A DNA stretch of 49,021 bases from Paludibacteraceae bacterium. Lineage in GTDB: Bacteria > Bacteroidota > Bacteroidia > Bacteroidales > Paludibacteraceae. How positions within the stretch are numbered: position 1 is the first letter of the stretch; each line of letters begins with the position of its first letter. A model generated the notes under the pieces. It was not told the DNA's origin, made no database searches, and saw only the letters and a list, made by a program, of their open reading frames with translations. A program made the position numbers and the translations under genes. Of this stretch, positions 1-7,599 are shown one piece after another. The stretch is from the NCBI GenBank assembly GCA_017446455.1, contig JAFSQV010000022.1, forward strand, positions 1 to 49,021, written 5' to 3'.

Positions 1-13
1 AAGCATTTTAGTT

Positions 14-64
14 AAAAATCGCCGCTCCAACGTCGATTTTATATATATTTTTCGCCGATGGAGC
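14..64 (-). terminator. Possible terminator after pepD
   Basis: Read on the minus strand, the arms at 53-64 and 24-35 pair over 12 positions with two mismatches (outer six pairs are perfect, GCTCCA/TGGAGC) around a 17-base AT-rich loop. A run of five T follows six bases after the stem (14-18). It lies just beyond the pepD stop, which fits an intrinsic terminator, but the loop is long and the T-run is displaced, so this is tentative. Confidence 0.4.
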
Positions 65-78
65 ATTGATTTGTCTTG

Positions 79-1578
79 TTACAGCGTTTTAAGGATCTGG
101 CAGAGCCAGGAATAGCAGCGGTCGGTGGAGGGGATGGAGAGGCGCTCCTGCGGCGAGTGTACACCGACCATCTGCGGACCGATAGAGACCATGTCGAGGT
201 AGGGGTATTTCTCGAGGAAGAGTCCGCATTCGAGTCCGGCATGGATCGCCAGCACTTGCGGTTCGGCGTTGAAGAGGTCGATATAGGCTTTTTTTGTTAC
301 TTCGAGCAGCGGCGAGTTGGGGTTCGGTGCCCAGCCCGGATAGCCGTCTCCGTGTGTCACCTCGTCGCAAGCCATCGAGAGGGCTTGCTCCACCGCCCAT
401 TTCAGGTGATGCTTGGCGGGTTCTTTAGACGAACGCTGGGAGGTGTTTATTTCTACGAAATATTTGCCATTTGCCATTTGACATTGGTCATTTTCTTTCA
501 TCTTAATCGAGGCGAGGTTGGTGCTCGTCTCCACGAGTCCCGGCATCTCTTTCGACATCGCGATCATGCCGTGCGGGCACTCGCAGAGGGCCATGATGAG
601 TCGATAGGCTTTGTCGGCAGGGATGAAGAAGTCCGGCAGGTCGGTTGTCTCGAGTTCGAGATGCATGTCCTTCTCCACCTCTCCGAAGATGCCTTCCATA
701 TTCGCTACGAAATGGTTCCACTCGATACGTATCTGCTCTTTGTAGTCCATCGGAATAGCGATGACGGCTTGCGCTTCGCGTGCGATCGCGTTGCGGAGGT
801 TTCCGCCGTTGATGGACGCGAGTTGGATCTCCATCTGCGGCCAGATACGCGCGAGGAACCACACGATGAGTTGGTTCGCGTTCGCACGGCCTTTGTTGAT
901 ATCATCGCCGGAGTGACCGCCAAGCAATCCGCTAACTGAAAGGCGGATGGCTAATTTATTTACCATTTGGTCATTTACCATTTGGTCATTTATAACCGGC
1001 TCATAGTGCATCTTCGCGAGGGTGTCGATACCTCCGGCACAGCCGATGAAGATCTGGCCGTCGTCCTCAGAGTCGAGGTTGATGAGTCGTTTGGAGCGGA
1101 GCATACCATCTTGGAGCTTCATCGCGCCGGTGAGTCCCGTCTCCTCATCGACCGTGAAGAGACACTCGATAGCGGGGTGTTGAAGTTCAGGGTCGGTGAT
1201 CGCCGCCAAAGCCATACTGATACCTATACCGTCGTCGGCGCCAAGGGTGGTACCTTTGGCTTTGAGCCATTCGCCGTCGATCCAGGTCTCAATCGGATCG
1301 TTGAGGAAGTCATGCTGTACATGTCCGTCTTTCTCGGCGACCATGTCCATATGGGCTTGTAGGATGACGCCTTCATGAGATTCATATCCCGGCGTAGCGG
1401 GTACACGCATGATGACATTCATGGCTTCGTCCGCCACATATTCGATACCGTGAGCGGCTGCGAAATCGCACAGCCATTTACTGATTTGTTCCTCATGTTT
1501 CGAGGGTCGCGGTACTTTGCAGATCTCCGCGAAGATGTCAAAGACATTTTTGCAATTTACCATTTGTTCATTTACCAT
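79..1578 (-). CDS. pepD: Aminoacyl-histidine dipeptidase (PepD, M20 family)
   Basis: A cytosolic zinc dipeptidase that cleaves Xaa-His and other dipeptides. The 499-residue product has the M20 metal-site motifs in order: an AHMDMV segment near residue 94, GADDGIG near 134, VDEETGLTG near 162, then GGHSGDDI near 218 and a C-terminal HAGLECGLF. It is slightly longer than usual because three stretches are made of short tandem repeats: the start itself (MVNEQMVN), about residues 198-207 (NDQMVNDQMVN) and about 364-375 (ENDQCQMANGK). Family members have none of these, and all three keep the frame. The chosen ATG lies inside the first repeat; homology begins at about residue 9 (NCKNVFDIF), so a slightly later start cannot be excluded. 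It follows the MATE gene by 20 bases on the same strand and is probably co-transcribed with it. Confidence 0.93.
   Translation of the reverse strand: MVNEQMVNCKNVFDIFAEICKVPRPSKHEEQISKWLCDFAAAHGIEYVADEAMNVIMRVPATPGYESHEGVILQAHMDMVAEKDGHVQHDFLNDPIETWIDGEWLKAKGTTLGADDGIGISMALAAITDPELQHPAIECLFTVDEETGLTGAMKLQDGMLRSKRLINLDSEDDGQIFIGCAGGIDTLAKMHYEPVINDQMVNDQMVNKLAIRLSVSGLLGGHSGDDINKGRANANQLIVWFLARIWPQMEIQLASINGGNLRNAIAREAQAVIAIPMDYKEQIRIEWNHFVANMEGIFGEVEKDMHLELETTDLPDFFIPADKAYRLIMALCECPHGMIAMSKEMPGLVETSTNLASIKMKENDQCQMANGKYFVEINTSQRSSKEPAKHHLKWAVEQALSMACDEVTHGDGYPGWAPNPNSPLLEVTKKAYIDLFNAEPQVLAIHAGLECGLFLEKYPYLDMVSIGPQMVGVHSPQERLSIPSTDRCYSWLCQILKTL
463..495. repeat. Heptamer-type repeat inside pepD
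   Basis: Four near-copies of a 7-base word in a row (atttgcc, atttgcc, atttgac, attggtc). In pepD this encodes residues that look like an in-frame insert just before the conserved TSQRSS stretch. It is a degenerate relative of the words at 956-995 and 1555-1600. Confidence 0.7.
956..995. repeat. 15-base tandem repeat inside pepD
   Basis: Two and a half copies of atttaccatttggtc (a 7+8 base unit). The 15-base period is five codons, read on the minus strand as NDQMV repeated, so added copies preserve the frame. It sits between the central domain and the conserved GGHSG segment of PepD, at a likely surface loop. Confidence 0.85.
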
Positions 1579-1600
1579 TTGGTCATTTATTTAGTTATTT
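1555..1600. repeat. Repeat array spanning the MATE/pepD junction
   Basis: The same atttaccatttg(g/t)tc word as at 956-995, twice, followed by looser A/T-rich heptamers up to the MATE stop codon. The array fills the whole 20-base gap and supplies the pepD start codon and first eight codons. Confidence 0.8.
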
Positions 1601-3047
1601 AATCATTTAGCAATTTGTTTTGCTTAAGGCGCTTCAATTGTCTATGGAATCGTATATGGAAGAGTACGGCAGGAATGGCGAGGGCGATGATGAACGCCAG
1701 CCACATCCCCGCTGGGCCAAGCCCTAATGTACAAAGGGACGATGTACGATGTACGAAGGGAAGGGGGTAGTAGAATGTTAAGTACAGCCCGAGGGGCAGC
1801 GCCACGCCGATGTAGGCGAACAGAGCGATGCGCATCGGTACGCGCACGTCTTGTATACCACGCAGCATGGCTGCACCGACACACTGGAGTCCGTCGGCAT
1901 ATTGGAACAGCCCACCGATGAATAAGAGCGTCGAAGCGATAGGAATAACTTCGGGGTCGTCGGTGAAGATATACGGGATATAGTTGCGTCCGAAGATCAT
2001 GATAGCCGCACCGATGGTGTTCATCAGCAGGCATAGATGAATAGAGGCACGACTCGCCATCCGTACCGCTTGCAGGTCGCCCTTGCCTAACTGATGCGAG
2101 ACGCGGATAGTGGTTGCGGAACCGATACCGAGGGCGAGCATGAAGGTTAAGTCGCACATCTGGTTGGCGATGTGATGGGCAGCCAAAGCCTCTTTGCTGA
2201 TCCAGCCGATGATGACGAAGGACGCGGTGAAGAGAAAAGCTTCGGCGAAGGACTGCAGTCCGATAGGTGTGCCGATAGCAATCAGGTGTTCCACCTCGCG
2301 CCGCGTGACCATCCATCGGCGGGCGATAGTCAGGTACCGGCGCCAGTCGGACTTAGCAAGCATGGCTATAAAGAAACATATCGGCATGAGAGTGCGCGCG
2401 ATCAGCGTCGCCCATCCTGCACCCTCGGCACCCATAGGTTGGAAGCCCCAATGACCATAGATCAGTACCCAGTTCAAACCGATATTCAGCAAGTTGCACC
2501 CCACCGTGATTATCATCGCCACGAAAGTGTTGCCGAGTCCCTCGAGGAACTGCTTGGAGAAACAGAACAGCAAAAACGGGATGATGGAGAGCACTATTAA
2601 TATATAGTACGGGCGCGCGCACGTGATGACCTCGGGTTCTTGTCCGAACTGATCGAGGTACGGGATACAAGGCGCGAGGATAGCCAAGGACAGGAGGCAT
2701 ACCAAAGCGGTGAAGACCAGCCCGTTGATGAGAAAGGATGCTATCTGCTCATGCTTATGCGCGATCTCTTCTTCCGTCGTGCCTTCGGCCAGCAGTCGCT
2801 CCAGGCGTCCGTGTACCTGCCCGACGAGCGGCGTGATACCCATCACCGCACCCATAGAGAAGACCATCACGGTGAAGAAGATAGCGTTGGAGAACGAGAC
2901 TGCCGCCAAGTCCGCCGTGCTATAATGGCCCACCATGATCGAGTCCGCCAAGCCGACCAATGCCGCACCGAACTGGGTCAGCATCAGCGGGAACGCCACC
3001 TTAAGATTGCGCTTGTAATAGGGCCAATATGCGGAAAACGTATACAC
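1599..3047 (-). CDS. MATE family efflux transporter (NorM-like)
   Basis: An inner-membrane cation-coupled multidrug exporter, 482 residues, the usual length for the family. About twelve hydrophobic segments are visible. The first (near residues 15-35) carries the family pattern PLMLTQFGAALVGLADSIMVG. The two halves resemble each other, with IGTPIGLQSFAEAFLFTASF starting the second. The substrate cannot be told from sequence. The start is the first ATG and agrees with the family N-terminus. Transcription probably begins at the Bacteroidota-type promoter at 3090-3120, which overlaps the promoter of the divergent lipoprotein gene. pepD follows 20 bases downstream. Confidence 0.92.
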   Translation of the reverse strand: MYTFSAYWPYYKRNLKVAFPLMLTQFGAALVGLADSIMVGHYSTADLAAVSFSNAIFFTVMVFSMGAVMGITPLVGQVHGRLERLLAEGTTEEEIAHKHEQIASFLINGLVFTALVCLLSLAILAPCIPYLDQFGQEPEVITCARPYYILIVLSIIPFLLFCFSKQFLEGLGNTFVAMIITVGCNLLNIGLNWVLIYGHWGFQPMGAEGAGWATLIARTLMPICFFIAMLAKSDWRRYLTIARRWMVTRREVEHLIAIGTPIGLQSFAEAFLFTASFVIIGWISKEALAAHHIANQMCDLTFMLALGIGSATTIRVSHQLGKGDLQAVRMASRASIHLCLLMNTIGAAIMIFGRNYIPYIFTDDPEVIPIASTLLFIGGLFQYADGLQCVGAAMLRGIQDVRVPMRIALFAYIGVALPLGLYLTFYYPLPFVHRTSSLCTLGLGPAGMWLAFIIALAIPAVLFHIRFHRQLKRLKQNKLLND

Positions 3048-3053
3048 GTTTTA

Positions 3054-3081
3054 TTGATGATTTATGATTTATGATTTCAAA
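3054..3081. repeat. Heptamer array in the MATE leader
   Basis: Four heptamers in one register: ttgatga, tttatga, tttatga, tttcaaa. They lie between the MATE start codon and its predicted -7 element, so they would be transcribed as part of the 5' untranslated region. Confidence 0.75.
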
Positions 3082-3089
3082 TTTTGGCA

Positions 3090-3120
3090 CAAAGTTACAA
3101 CTTTTTTTGCATATATCAAA
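3090..3120 (-). promoter_or_regulatory. Bacteroidota-type promoter for the MATE gene
   Basis: On the minus strand the -33 element TTTG (3117-3120) and the -7 element TAacTTTG (3090-3097) are 19 bases apart. It overlaps the oppositely directed promoter at 3106-3137. Confidence 0.65.
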
Positions 3121-3137
3121 AAAAAAGCGTACCTTTG
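3106..3137 (+). promoter_or_regulatory. Bacteroidota-type promoter for the nucleotidase-domain lipoprotein
   Basis: TTTG (3106-3109), 20 bases, TAccTTTG (3130-3137). The -33 element extends into GCATATATC, a pattern shared with most promoters in the window. The likely start codon is about 20 bases downstream. Confidence 0.75.
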
Positions 3138-3158
3138 CCTCGTAAAATGATAAATACC

Positions 3159-3896
3159 ATGCGAAAAAGTCTCCTCTTCTTATTTGCAGTACTCGTTTTT
3201 TGCGCTTGTCAGCGCCCTTCGGTACAGGTCGTTTCTGTCACTACGGCAGCTCTTCCCGTCGATGCGTCATTGGATGCGATACAGGACACTGACTACTTGG
3301 CGCAGTTAGCTCCGGCCAAGGAAGCCCTGGAGCGCGAGATGAATGTACAGATCGGTTTTGCGCCCGAGCGCTTATGGGTGCGTGAACCCGAATGTCCGAT
3401 GCTTAACTGGGCGAGTGATGCGCTGTGGGAGGCGGCCAAGAAAGTGTATGACGGGCGCGTCGATATCGCGATTGTGAATATGGGTGGTATGCGGTGCGAG
3501 TGGCCGGCGGGTCCGATCACCAAGAGAAGCGTGTTTGAACTCATGCCGTTCGACAACATGTTGGTCGTTCTGACGCTGAAAGGCAGCGACATCATCGCGC
3601 TATGCGAGTCCTTCGCCCGCTACGGCGGACAGGGCGTAGCAGGTATGCGCGTGAAGACCGTTGACGGGAAGTTGGCGGACGTACAGATCGCCGGCAAGCC
3701 GGTTAATCCTTTAGCCGATTATACCGTAGCCACCAGCGACTATTTATCCGGCGGCACAGACCACATGGAGGCTTTGACGCGCCATGTGGCGTATTGGAAT
3801 AGCGAATTGAAGATTCGGGATTTGTACTTAGAGGCTGTTCGTGAGCAGGACACCATCCGCGCCGCAGTGGATGGACGCATGACGATGTTGCCATAA
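3159..3896 (+). CDS. Lipoprotein with 5'-nucleotidase C-terminal domain
   Basis: The product has a lipoprotein signal (MRKSLLFLFAVLVFCAC, Cys at residue 17), then a single domain matching the substrate-binding C-terminal half of UshA/5'-nucleotidases: NMGGMRCEWPAGPIT, the MPFDN loop and a TSDYLSGGTDHM segment. The N-terminal metallophosphatase half is absent and no such gene lies next to it, so this protein alone should not be catalytic. It may work with a phosphatase encoded elsewhere, as in other Bacteroidota where the two halves are separate genes. I chose the ATG at 3159 because it opens the signal peptide; one at 3147 is also possible. About 245 residues. Its last 69 bases overlap the convergent LD-carboxypeptidase gene. 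Confidence 0.85.
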   Translation: MRKSLLFLFAVLVFCACQRPSVQVVSVTTAALPVDASLDAIQDTDYLAQLAPAKEALEREMNVQIGFAPERLWVREPECPMLNWASDALWEAAKKVYDGRVDIAIVNMGGMRCEWPAGPITKRSVFELMPFDNMLVVLTLKGSDIIALCESFARYGGQGVAGMRVKTVDGKLADVQIAGKPVNPLADYTVATSDYLSGGTDHMEALTRHVAYWNSELKIRDLYLEAVREQDTIRAAVDGRMTMLP

Positions 3897-4697
3897 AGGC
3901 AGGTTGTGCTCCACGTGCCCGAAAGGCGCATCGAAGATGACGGGGTAGTCGCAGTCTGCGACTGCCTCTTTTATTGTCTCATAGACCGTCTGTTTCATCA
4001 GCGGGTCTTCATCGCAGTCCGTAAACCGGCCGACAATCAGTCCGCTCAGGTGGGCCAACACTCCACTCATCCGCAGGTTGCGCATCATGCGGTCGATATG
4101 ATAATGGCGTTCGCCGATATCTTCGATCAAGAGAATAGGAAACTGGTAGCTGAATTTCGACAGTCCGAAAGGTGTGCCTTGGAGTCCGTAGAGGACAGAT
4201 AGGTTGCCTCCGACAATCGGTGCGTAGGCTTCTCCGAAACGGTTGAGGGGGTGATTCGGCAGGCGATACTCGAGCGGTTCGCCCGCGAGGGCTTTGCGGA
4301 AGAGTTGGAGTTCTTCGCTCTCTTCCGGCAGCGTAGCGATATGCTTGCACATGATGCCGTGCAGAGACGGCTGTTGGGCAAGTCCCGCTATCTGATGCAG
4401 GGCAGTGATGTCGCTAAAACCGATGATGGGTTTGGTGATAGGCGGAATACGGTCGATAATACGTTGAAGTCCGTACCCGCCGCGCGAGCAGAGGATCGCA
4501 TCCACAGACGGGTCTTGAAGGGCTGCGATGAGGTCCGACAGACGATCCTCATCGGTTCCGGCAAACCGTCCCCACGCGTCACGCGCATGCGCGCCCTCGC
4601 TCACTATATATCCCCACGCGCGCAGGCGATTGATAGCCCCGTCGATATACGAGGGGTCTATCACGCCTGAAGGGGATATAATACGGATGTGGGTCAT
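3828..4697 (-). CDS. ldcA: LD-carboxypeptidase (peptidase S66, LdcA/MccF type)
   Basis: A cytosolic serine peptidase that removes the terminal D-alanine from recycled murein tetrapeptides. The 289-residue product has the expected parts: an N-terminal SPSG, nucleophile Ser71 in CSRGGYG, the LLIEDIGE segment with the catalytic Glu, and the C-terminal GHVEHNLPL with the catalytic His. Length is normal. It starts 3 bases after the stop of the serine palmitoyltransferase gene, so the two are probably one transcript. Its 3' end, still family-like, overlaps the convergent lipoprotein gene by 69 bases. The microcin-immunity role of the related MccF proteins is less likely without microcin genes nearby. 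Confidence 0.9.
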   Translation of the reverse strand: MTHIRIISPSGVIDPSYIDGAINRLRAWGYIVSEGAHARDAWGRFAGTDEDRLSDLIAALQDPSVDAILCSRGGYGLQRIIDRIPPITKPIIGFSDITALHQIAGLAQQPSLHGIMCKHIATLPEESEELQLFRKALAGEPLEYRLPNHPLNRFGEAYAPIVGGNLSVLYGLQGTPFGLSKFSYQFPILLIEDIGERHYHIDRMMRNLRMSGVLAHLSGLIVGRFTDCDEDPLMKQTVYETIKEAVADCDYPVIFDAPFGHVEHNLPLWQHRHASIHCGADGVLLTNSL

Positions 4698-4700
4698 TCC

Positions 4701-5885
4701 TTACATCTCCGGTGCTCCTTCGCGCAGCACGCGTGCGATGATCTCCACAGCCTCATCGATGACCGGTTCGGTATGGGTAGCCATGAGCGTAGTACGCAGC
4801 AGGCACTCGCCTTCTACGCACGCAGGCGCGATAACTGGGTTCACATACACACCCTCATCGAACATCTTCTTACCGAAATACAGCGTATCCAGCGTCTTGT
4901 ACGTAAAGATCGGCACGATAGGCGTCGGTGCCTCGATGATCTTCACGCCGTTGGCCAACAGCTGTTTCTGGAAATATTTGGCGATATTCATCAGACGCTC
5001 CGGACGTTTCGGATCGAGGATGAGCTGATGCAATGCCTCGAGTGCCGTAGCAGCCGAACAAGGAGTGATGGATGCGGAGAAGATGAACGGACGGCTCACG
5101 TGACGCAGCCAGTCGGCTACGCGATGAGAAGTCAGCATACAACCTCCGATAGACGCGAGGGATTTAGAGAAGGTGAGCATGGTGATGTCCACTTTGTCGG
5201 TTAGACCGAAGTGGGCCGCCGTACCACGACCGCCCGGGCCTAAGACACCGAAACCGTGCGCATCGTCCACCATCACACGCGCATCGTATTTCTCAGCCAA
5301 CGCGCAGATCTCCGGCAACTTACAGATATCGCCGCGCATGGAGAACACACCATCCGTGATGATCAGTTTACCGGCATTCTCCGGGATAGACTTGAGTTGA
5401 CGCTCGAGGTCCTCCATATCCGAGTGACGATAACGAAGCACCTTCGCATAACTCAGACGGCATGCATCGTAGATAGAGGCATGGTTCTCGCGGTCATTGA
5501 GGATGTAGTCATCCTTACCGGCGATTGCAGAGATGATAGCAAGGTTGGTCTGGAAACCCGTCGAAACGGTCATTGCCTCCTCGTAACCGGTGAACTCCGC
5601 GATCTCTTTCTCAAGCTGCAAGTGCAGATCCAGCGTTCCGTTGAGGAAGCGGCTACCGCTCACACCCGTGCCGTATTTATCCAGCGCTTCGTGACCGGCC
5701 TTGATGACTGCTTCGTTCTCCGTGAAACCCAGGTAGTTATTACTACCGAGCATGATCACGCGGTGGTTCTCCATTTTCACGATCGGCGCCTGACGGCTCT
5801 CCAACTCGTGGAAATAAGGATAAATCCCTAATTTGCGAACCTGTTTGAGGGTCTCAAAATGGTCACATTTTTCGAATAGATCCAT
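4701..5885 (-). CDS. spt: Serine palmitoyltransferase-like alpha-oxoamine synthase
   Basis: A PLP-dependent enzyme of the alpha-oxoamine synthase family, 394 residues. Seen: the N-terminal GSNNYLGFT, His135 in NHASIYD (the stacking His), Asp207/Asp208 in DDAHGFGVLG, and the PLP lysine 241 in TFSKSLASIGG. The opening (RKLGIYPYFHELES) matches bacterial serine palmitoyltransferases of Bacteroidota, which join L-serine and a long acyl-CoA to make 3-ketosphinganine for sphingolipids. Family relatives are glycine C-acetyltransferase (kbl) and 8-amino-7-oxononanoate synthase (bioF); no threonine dehydrogenase or biotin gene is nearby, which favours the sphingolipid role. It lies between mdh (128-base gap full of heptamer repeats) and ldcA (3-base gap) on the same strand. 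Confidence 0.82.
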   Translation of the reverse strand: MDLFEKCDHFETLKQVRKLGIYPYFHELESRQAPIVKMENHRVIMLGSNNYLGFTENEAVIKAGHEALDKYGTGVSGSRFLNGTLDLHLQLEKEIAEFTGYEEAMTVSTGFQTNLAIISAIAGKDDYILNDRENHASIYDACRLSYAKVLRYRHSDMEDLERQLKSIPENAGKLIITDGVFSMRGDICKLPEICALAEKYDARVMVDDAHGFGVLGPGGRGTAAHFGLTDKVDITMLTFSKSLASIGGCMLTSHRVADWLRHVSRPFIFSASITPCSAATALEALHQLILDPKRPERLMNIAKYFQKQLLANGVKIIEAPTPIVPIFTYKTLDTLYFGKKMFDEGVYVNPVIAPACVEGECLLRTTLMATHTEPVIDEAVEIIARVLREGAPEM

Positions 5886-5896
5886 TGATAGATGAT

Positions 5897-6013
5897 AGTT
5901 TAGAGTTTAGAGTTTAGAGTTTAGAGAAGTTTGCAAGTTTTAAGTTATAAGTTTCTCTTTCAACTTTCCACTAGACGGCTTCTCTCAACTCTCAACTTTC
6001 AACATTCAACTTA
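5897..6013. repeat. Long in-register heptamer array between mdh and spt
   Basis: Sixteen consecutive 7-base blocks (5897-6008) in one register, with the word changing along the way: agtttag four times, then agaagtt, tgcaagt, tttaagt, tataagt, ttctctt, tcaactt, two irregular blocks, then tctctca, actctca, actttca, acattca. It occupies nearly the whole 128-base gap. No stable hairpin or promoter motif was recognised in it. Confidence 0.85.
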
Positions 6014-6955
6014 TTAAAGTACGTTGAGGTCCTTGAGGATCGCGGTGGTCTTACGAACAGCAGCCTCAGACTCATGCAGTTTCGCGCGCTCTTCGTCGCT
6101 GATGTTGAGCTCAAGAATCTTCTCAATACCATTCTTGCCGATGATACAAGGCACACCGATGGTGATGTCCTTCATACCATACTCACCCTCGAGAGCAGCG
6201 GAGCACGGAATCATCTTCTTCTGGTCCTTGATGATCGCCTCAGCTACCGATGCAGCAGCAGCACCCGGAGCCATCCATGCGCTCGTGCCGAGCAGACCGG
6301 TCAGCGTAGCACCACCTACCATGGTCGATTTAACAACATTCTCCAACTCCTCAGGGCTCAAGAACTCCGATACGTTGATACCTTTATAGGTGGTATAGCT
6401 CGTCAACGGAATCATCGTCGTGTCGCCGTGACCGCCAATTACGAAACCGTCTACATCGTTAGCATTGCACTTGAGCGCCTGGCTCAAGAAGTATTTCAGA
6501 CGTGCGCTATCCAATGCGCCACCCATACCGATCACGCGGTTGCGCGGCAACTTGAGGGCGTGCAGCGTCAGATAAGCCATCGTGTCCATCGGGTTGGAAA
6601 CAACTACCAAAATAGCATTCGGGCTGTATTTGAGCACCTGGTCACAAACGGACTTCACGATACCGGCGTTGACACCGATCAACTCCTCGCGAGTCATACC
6701 CGGCTTACGGGGCAGACCGGAAGTGATGATGACTACATCCGAACCGGCAGTGCGGCTATAGTCATTGGTAACACCTTCTACGACGGTGTCAAAGCCCATC
6801 AACTGAGCCGTTTGCATGATATCCATCGCTTTGCCCTCTGCAAAGCCCTCTTTGATGTCGATAAGACATACCTCGTTAGCTACCTCATTGACAGCCAACA
6901 CATTCGCGCACGTAGCTCCTACGTTTCCTGCGCCTACAACTGTAACTTTAGACAT
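6014..6955 (-). CDS. mdh: Malate dehydrogenase
   Basis: Interconverts malate and oxaloacetate with NAD. The 313-residue protein is of the LDH-like malate dehydrogenase type. Visible: the dinucleotide loop GAGNVG at 8-13, Asp33 at the end of the second strand (NAD rather than NADP preference), Arg83 and Arg89 in LPRKPGMTRE for substrate binding, Arg152, and the catalytic His176 in GGHGD. Length and both ends are normal. The gene has its own promoter (7031-7062), divergent from the thioredoxin gene. spt and ldcA follow on the same strand after a repeat-filled gap, so they may be read through from this promoter. Confidence 0.96.
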   Translation of the reverse strand: MSKVTVVGAGNVGATCANVLAVNEVANEVCLIDIKEGFAEGKAMDIMQTAQLMGFDTVVEGVTNDYSRTAGSDVVIITSGLPRKPGMTREELIGVNAGIVKSVCDQVLKYSPNAILVVVSNPMDTMAYLTLHALKLPRNRVIGMGGALDSARLKYFLSQALKCNANDVDGFVIGGHGDTTMIPLTSYTTYKGINVSEFLSPEELENVVKSTMVGGATLTGLLGTSAWMAPGAAAASVAEAIIKDQKKMIPCSAALEGEYGMKDITIGVPCIIGKNGIEKILELNISDEERAKLHESEAAVRKTTAILKDLNVL

Positions 6956-7030
6956 ATTTGTATAGAATTTTTAGATATTGTTCGTTATACTTTTTCGACT
7001 TAATTTACTAAAAGTTTAGTAAAAAGCGTG

Positions 7031-7062
7031 CAAAGGTACAAATATTTTTGGATTTATGCAAG
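7031..7062 (-). promoter_or_regulatory. Bacteroidota-type promoter for mdh
   Basis: Minus strand: CTTG (7059-7062) with the GCAT extension, 20 bases, TAccTTTG (7031-7038). The mdh start lies about 75 bases downstream. Confidence 0.7.
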
Positions 7063-7089
7063 TTTTTTAAGAAGAAATGCATTTTTTTC

Positions 7090-7120
7090 TTTGTTTTGTA
7101 GAAAAAAAGTCGTACCTTTG
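7090..7120 (+). promoter_or_regulatory. Bacteroidota-type promoter for the thioredoxin gene
   Basis: TTTG (7090-7093), 19 bases, TAccTTTG (7113-7120). A second TTTG at 7095-7098 is too close. The start codon is 25 bases downstream. Confidence 0.7.
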
Positions 7121-7144
7121 TACCCGATTTTAATTTGGCGAAAT

Positions 7145-7597
7145 ATGTATTGTACGAAAAATAGCACAAAAAAGATAGGTCTGTTGATCGGTCTATGGAT
7201 GCTGATGACGATGCCTATGATGGCAGAAGACGTGGTGTATCTGACGACGGAGCAGTTCAAAGCGCGAATCTTTGATTACAAGACCGAGAAAGACTGGAAA
7301 TTCAAGGGAGACAAACCCTGCGTGATTGATTTCTACACCACTTGGTGCGGGCCTTGTAAACGCCTGGCGCCAATCATGGAGGAGATGAGTCAGAAATACT
7401 GCGATCTGGTAGTGTTCTACAAAGTCGACACAGAGCAAGAACGCGAGTTGGCGTACGTCTTCGGCATCAACTCCATTCCGCAAGTGCTGTACATCCCCGC
7501 AGAGGGCAGACCGATGCTACTCAAAGGACTCTATCCGAAGGACGAGATCGAGCGCATCATTGATGAGTTTTTATTGGGTAAAAAGGAGACGAAGTAA
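7145..7597 (+). CDS. Exported thioredoxin-like protein
   Basis: A 150-residue thioredoxin-fold protein. The chosen start gives an N-terminal signal peptide (KKIGLLIGLWMLMTMPMMA, likely cleaved near residue 27), so it probably acts in the periplasm. The active site WCGPC has cysteines 68 and 71, and the cis-proline is in NSIPQVLYI. It may reduce disulfides or act in envelope redox balance; the partner is unknown. Longer upstream frames exist but would begin before the promoter. The antiporter gene starts two bases after its stop, so the two are co-transcribed. Confidence 0.85.
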   Translation: MYCTKNSTKKIGLLIGLWMLMTMPMMAEDVVYLTTEQFKARIFDYKTEKDWKFKGDKPCVIDFYTTWCGPCKRLAPIMEEMSQKYCDLVVFYKVDTEQERELAYVFGINSIPQVLYIPAEGRPMLLKGLYPKDEIERIIDEFLLGKKETK

Positions 7598-7599
7598 CG

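Noticed and set aside
76-939. A 287-codon plus-strand frame opposite pepD
   Set aside because: It mirrors pepD, which carries all M20 motifs; the translation has no recognisable domain and the composition of a complementary shadow.
4701-5885. Biotin synthesis gene bioF or threonine-degradation gene kbl
   Set aside because: The N-terminus resembles bacterial serine palmitoyltransferase and no biotin or threonine dehydrogenase gene is near, though family members are hard to separate without a tree.
5897-6013. CRISPR array
   Set aside because: Units are contiguous, seven bases long and without spacers; no cas genes are present.
6074-7003. A 309-codon plus-strand frame opposite mdh
   Set aside because: Shadow of mdh; it would also run through the mdh promoter region.
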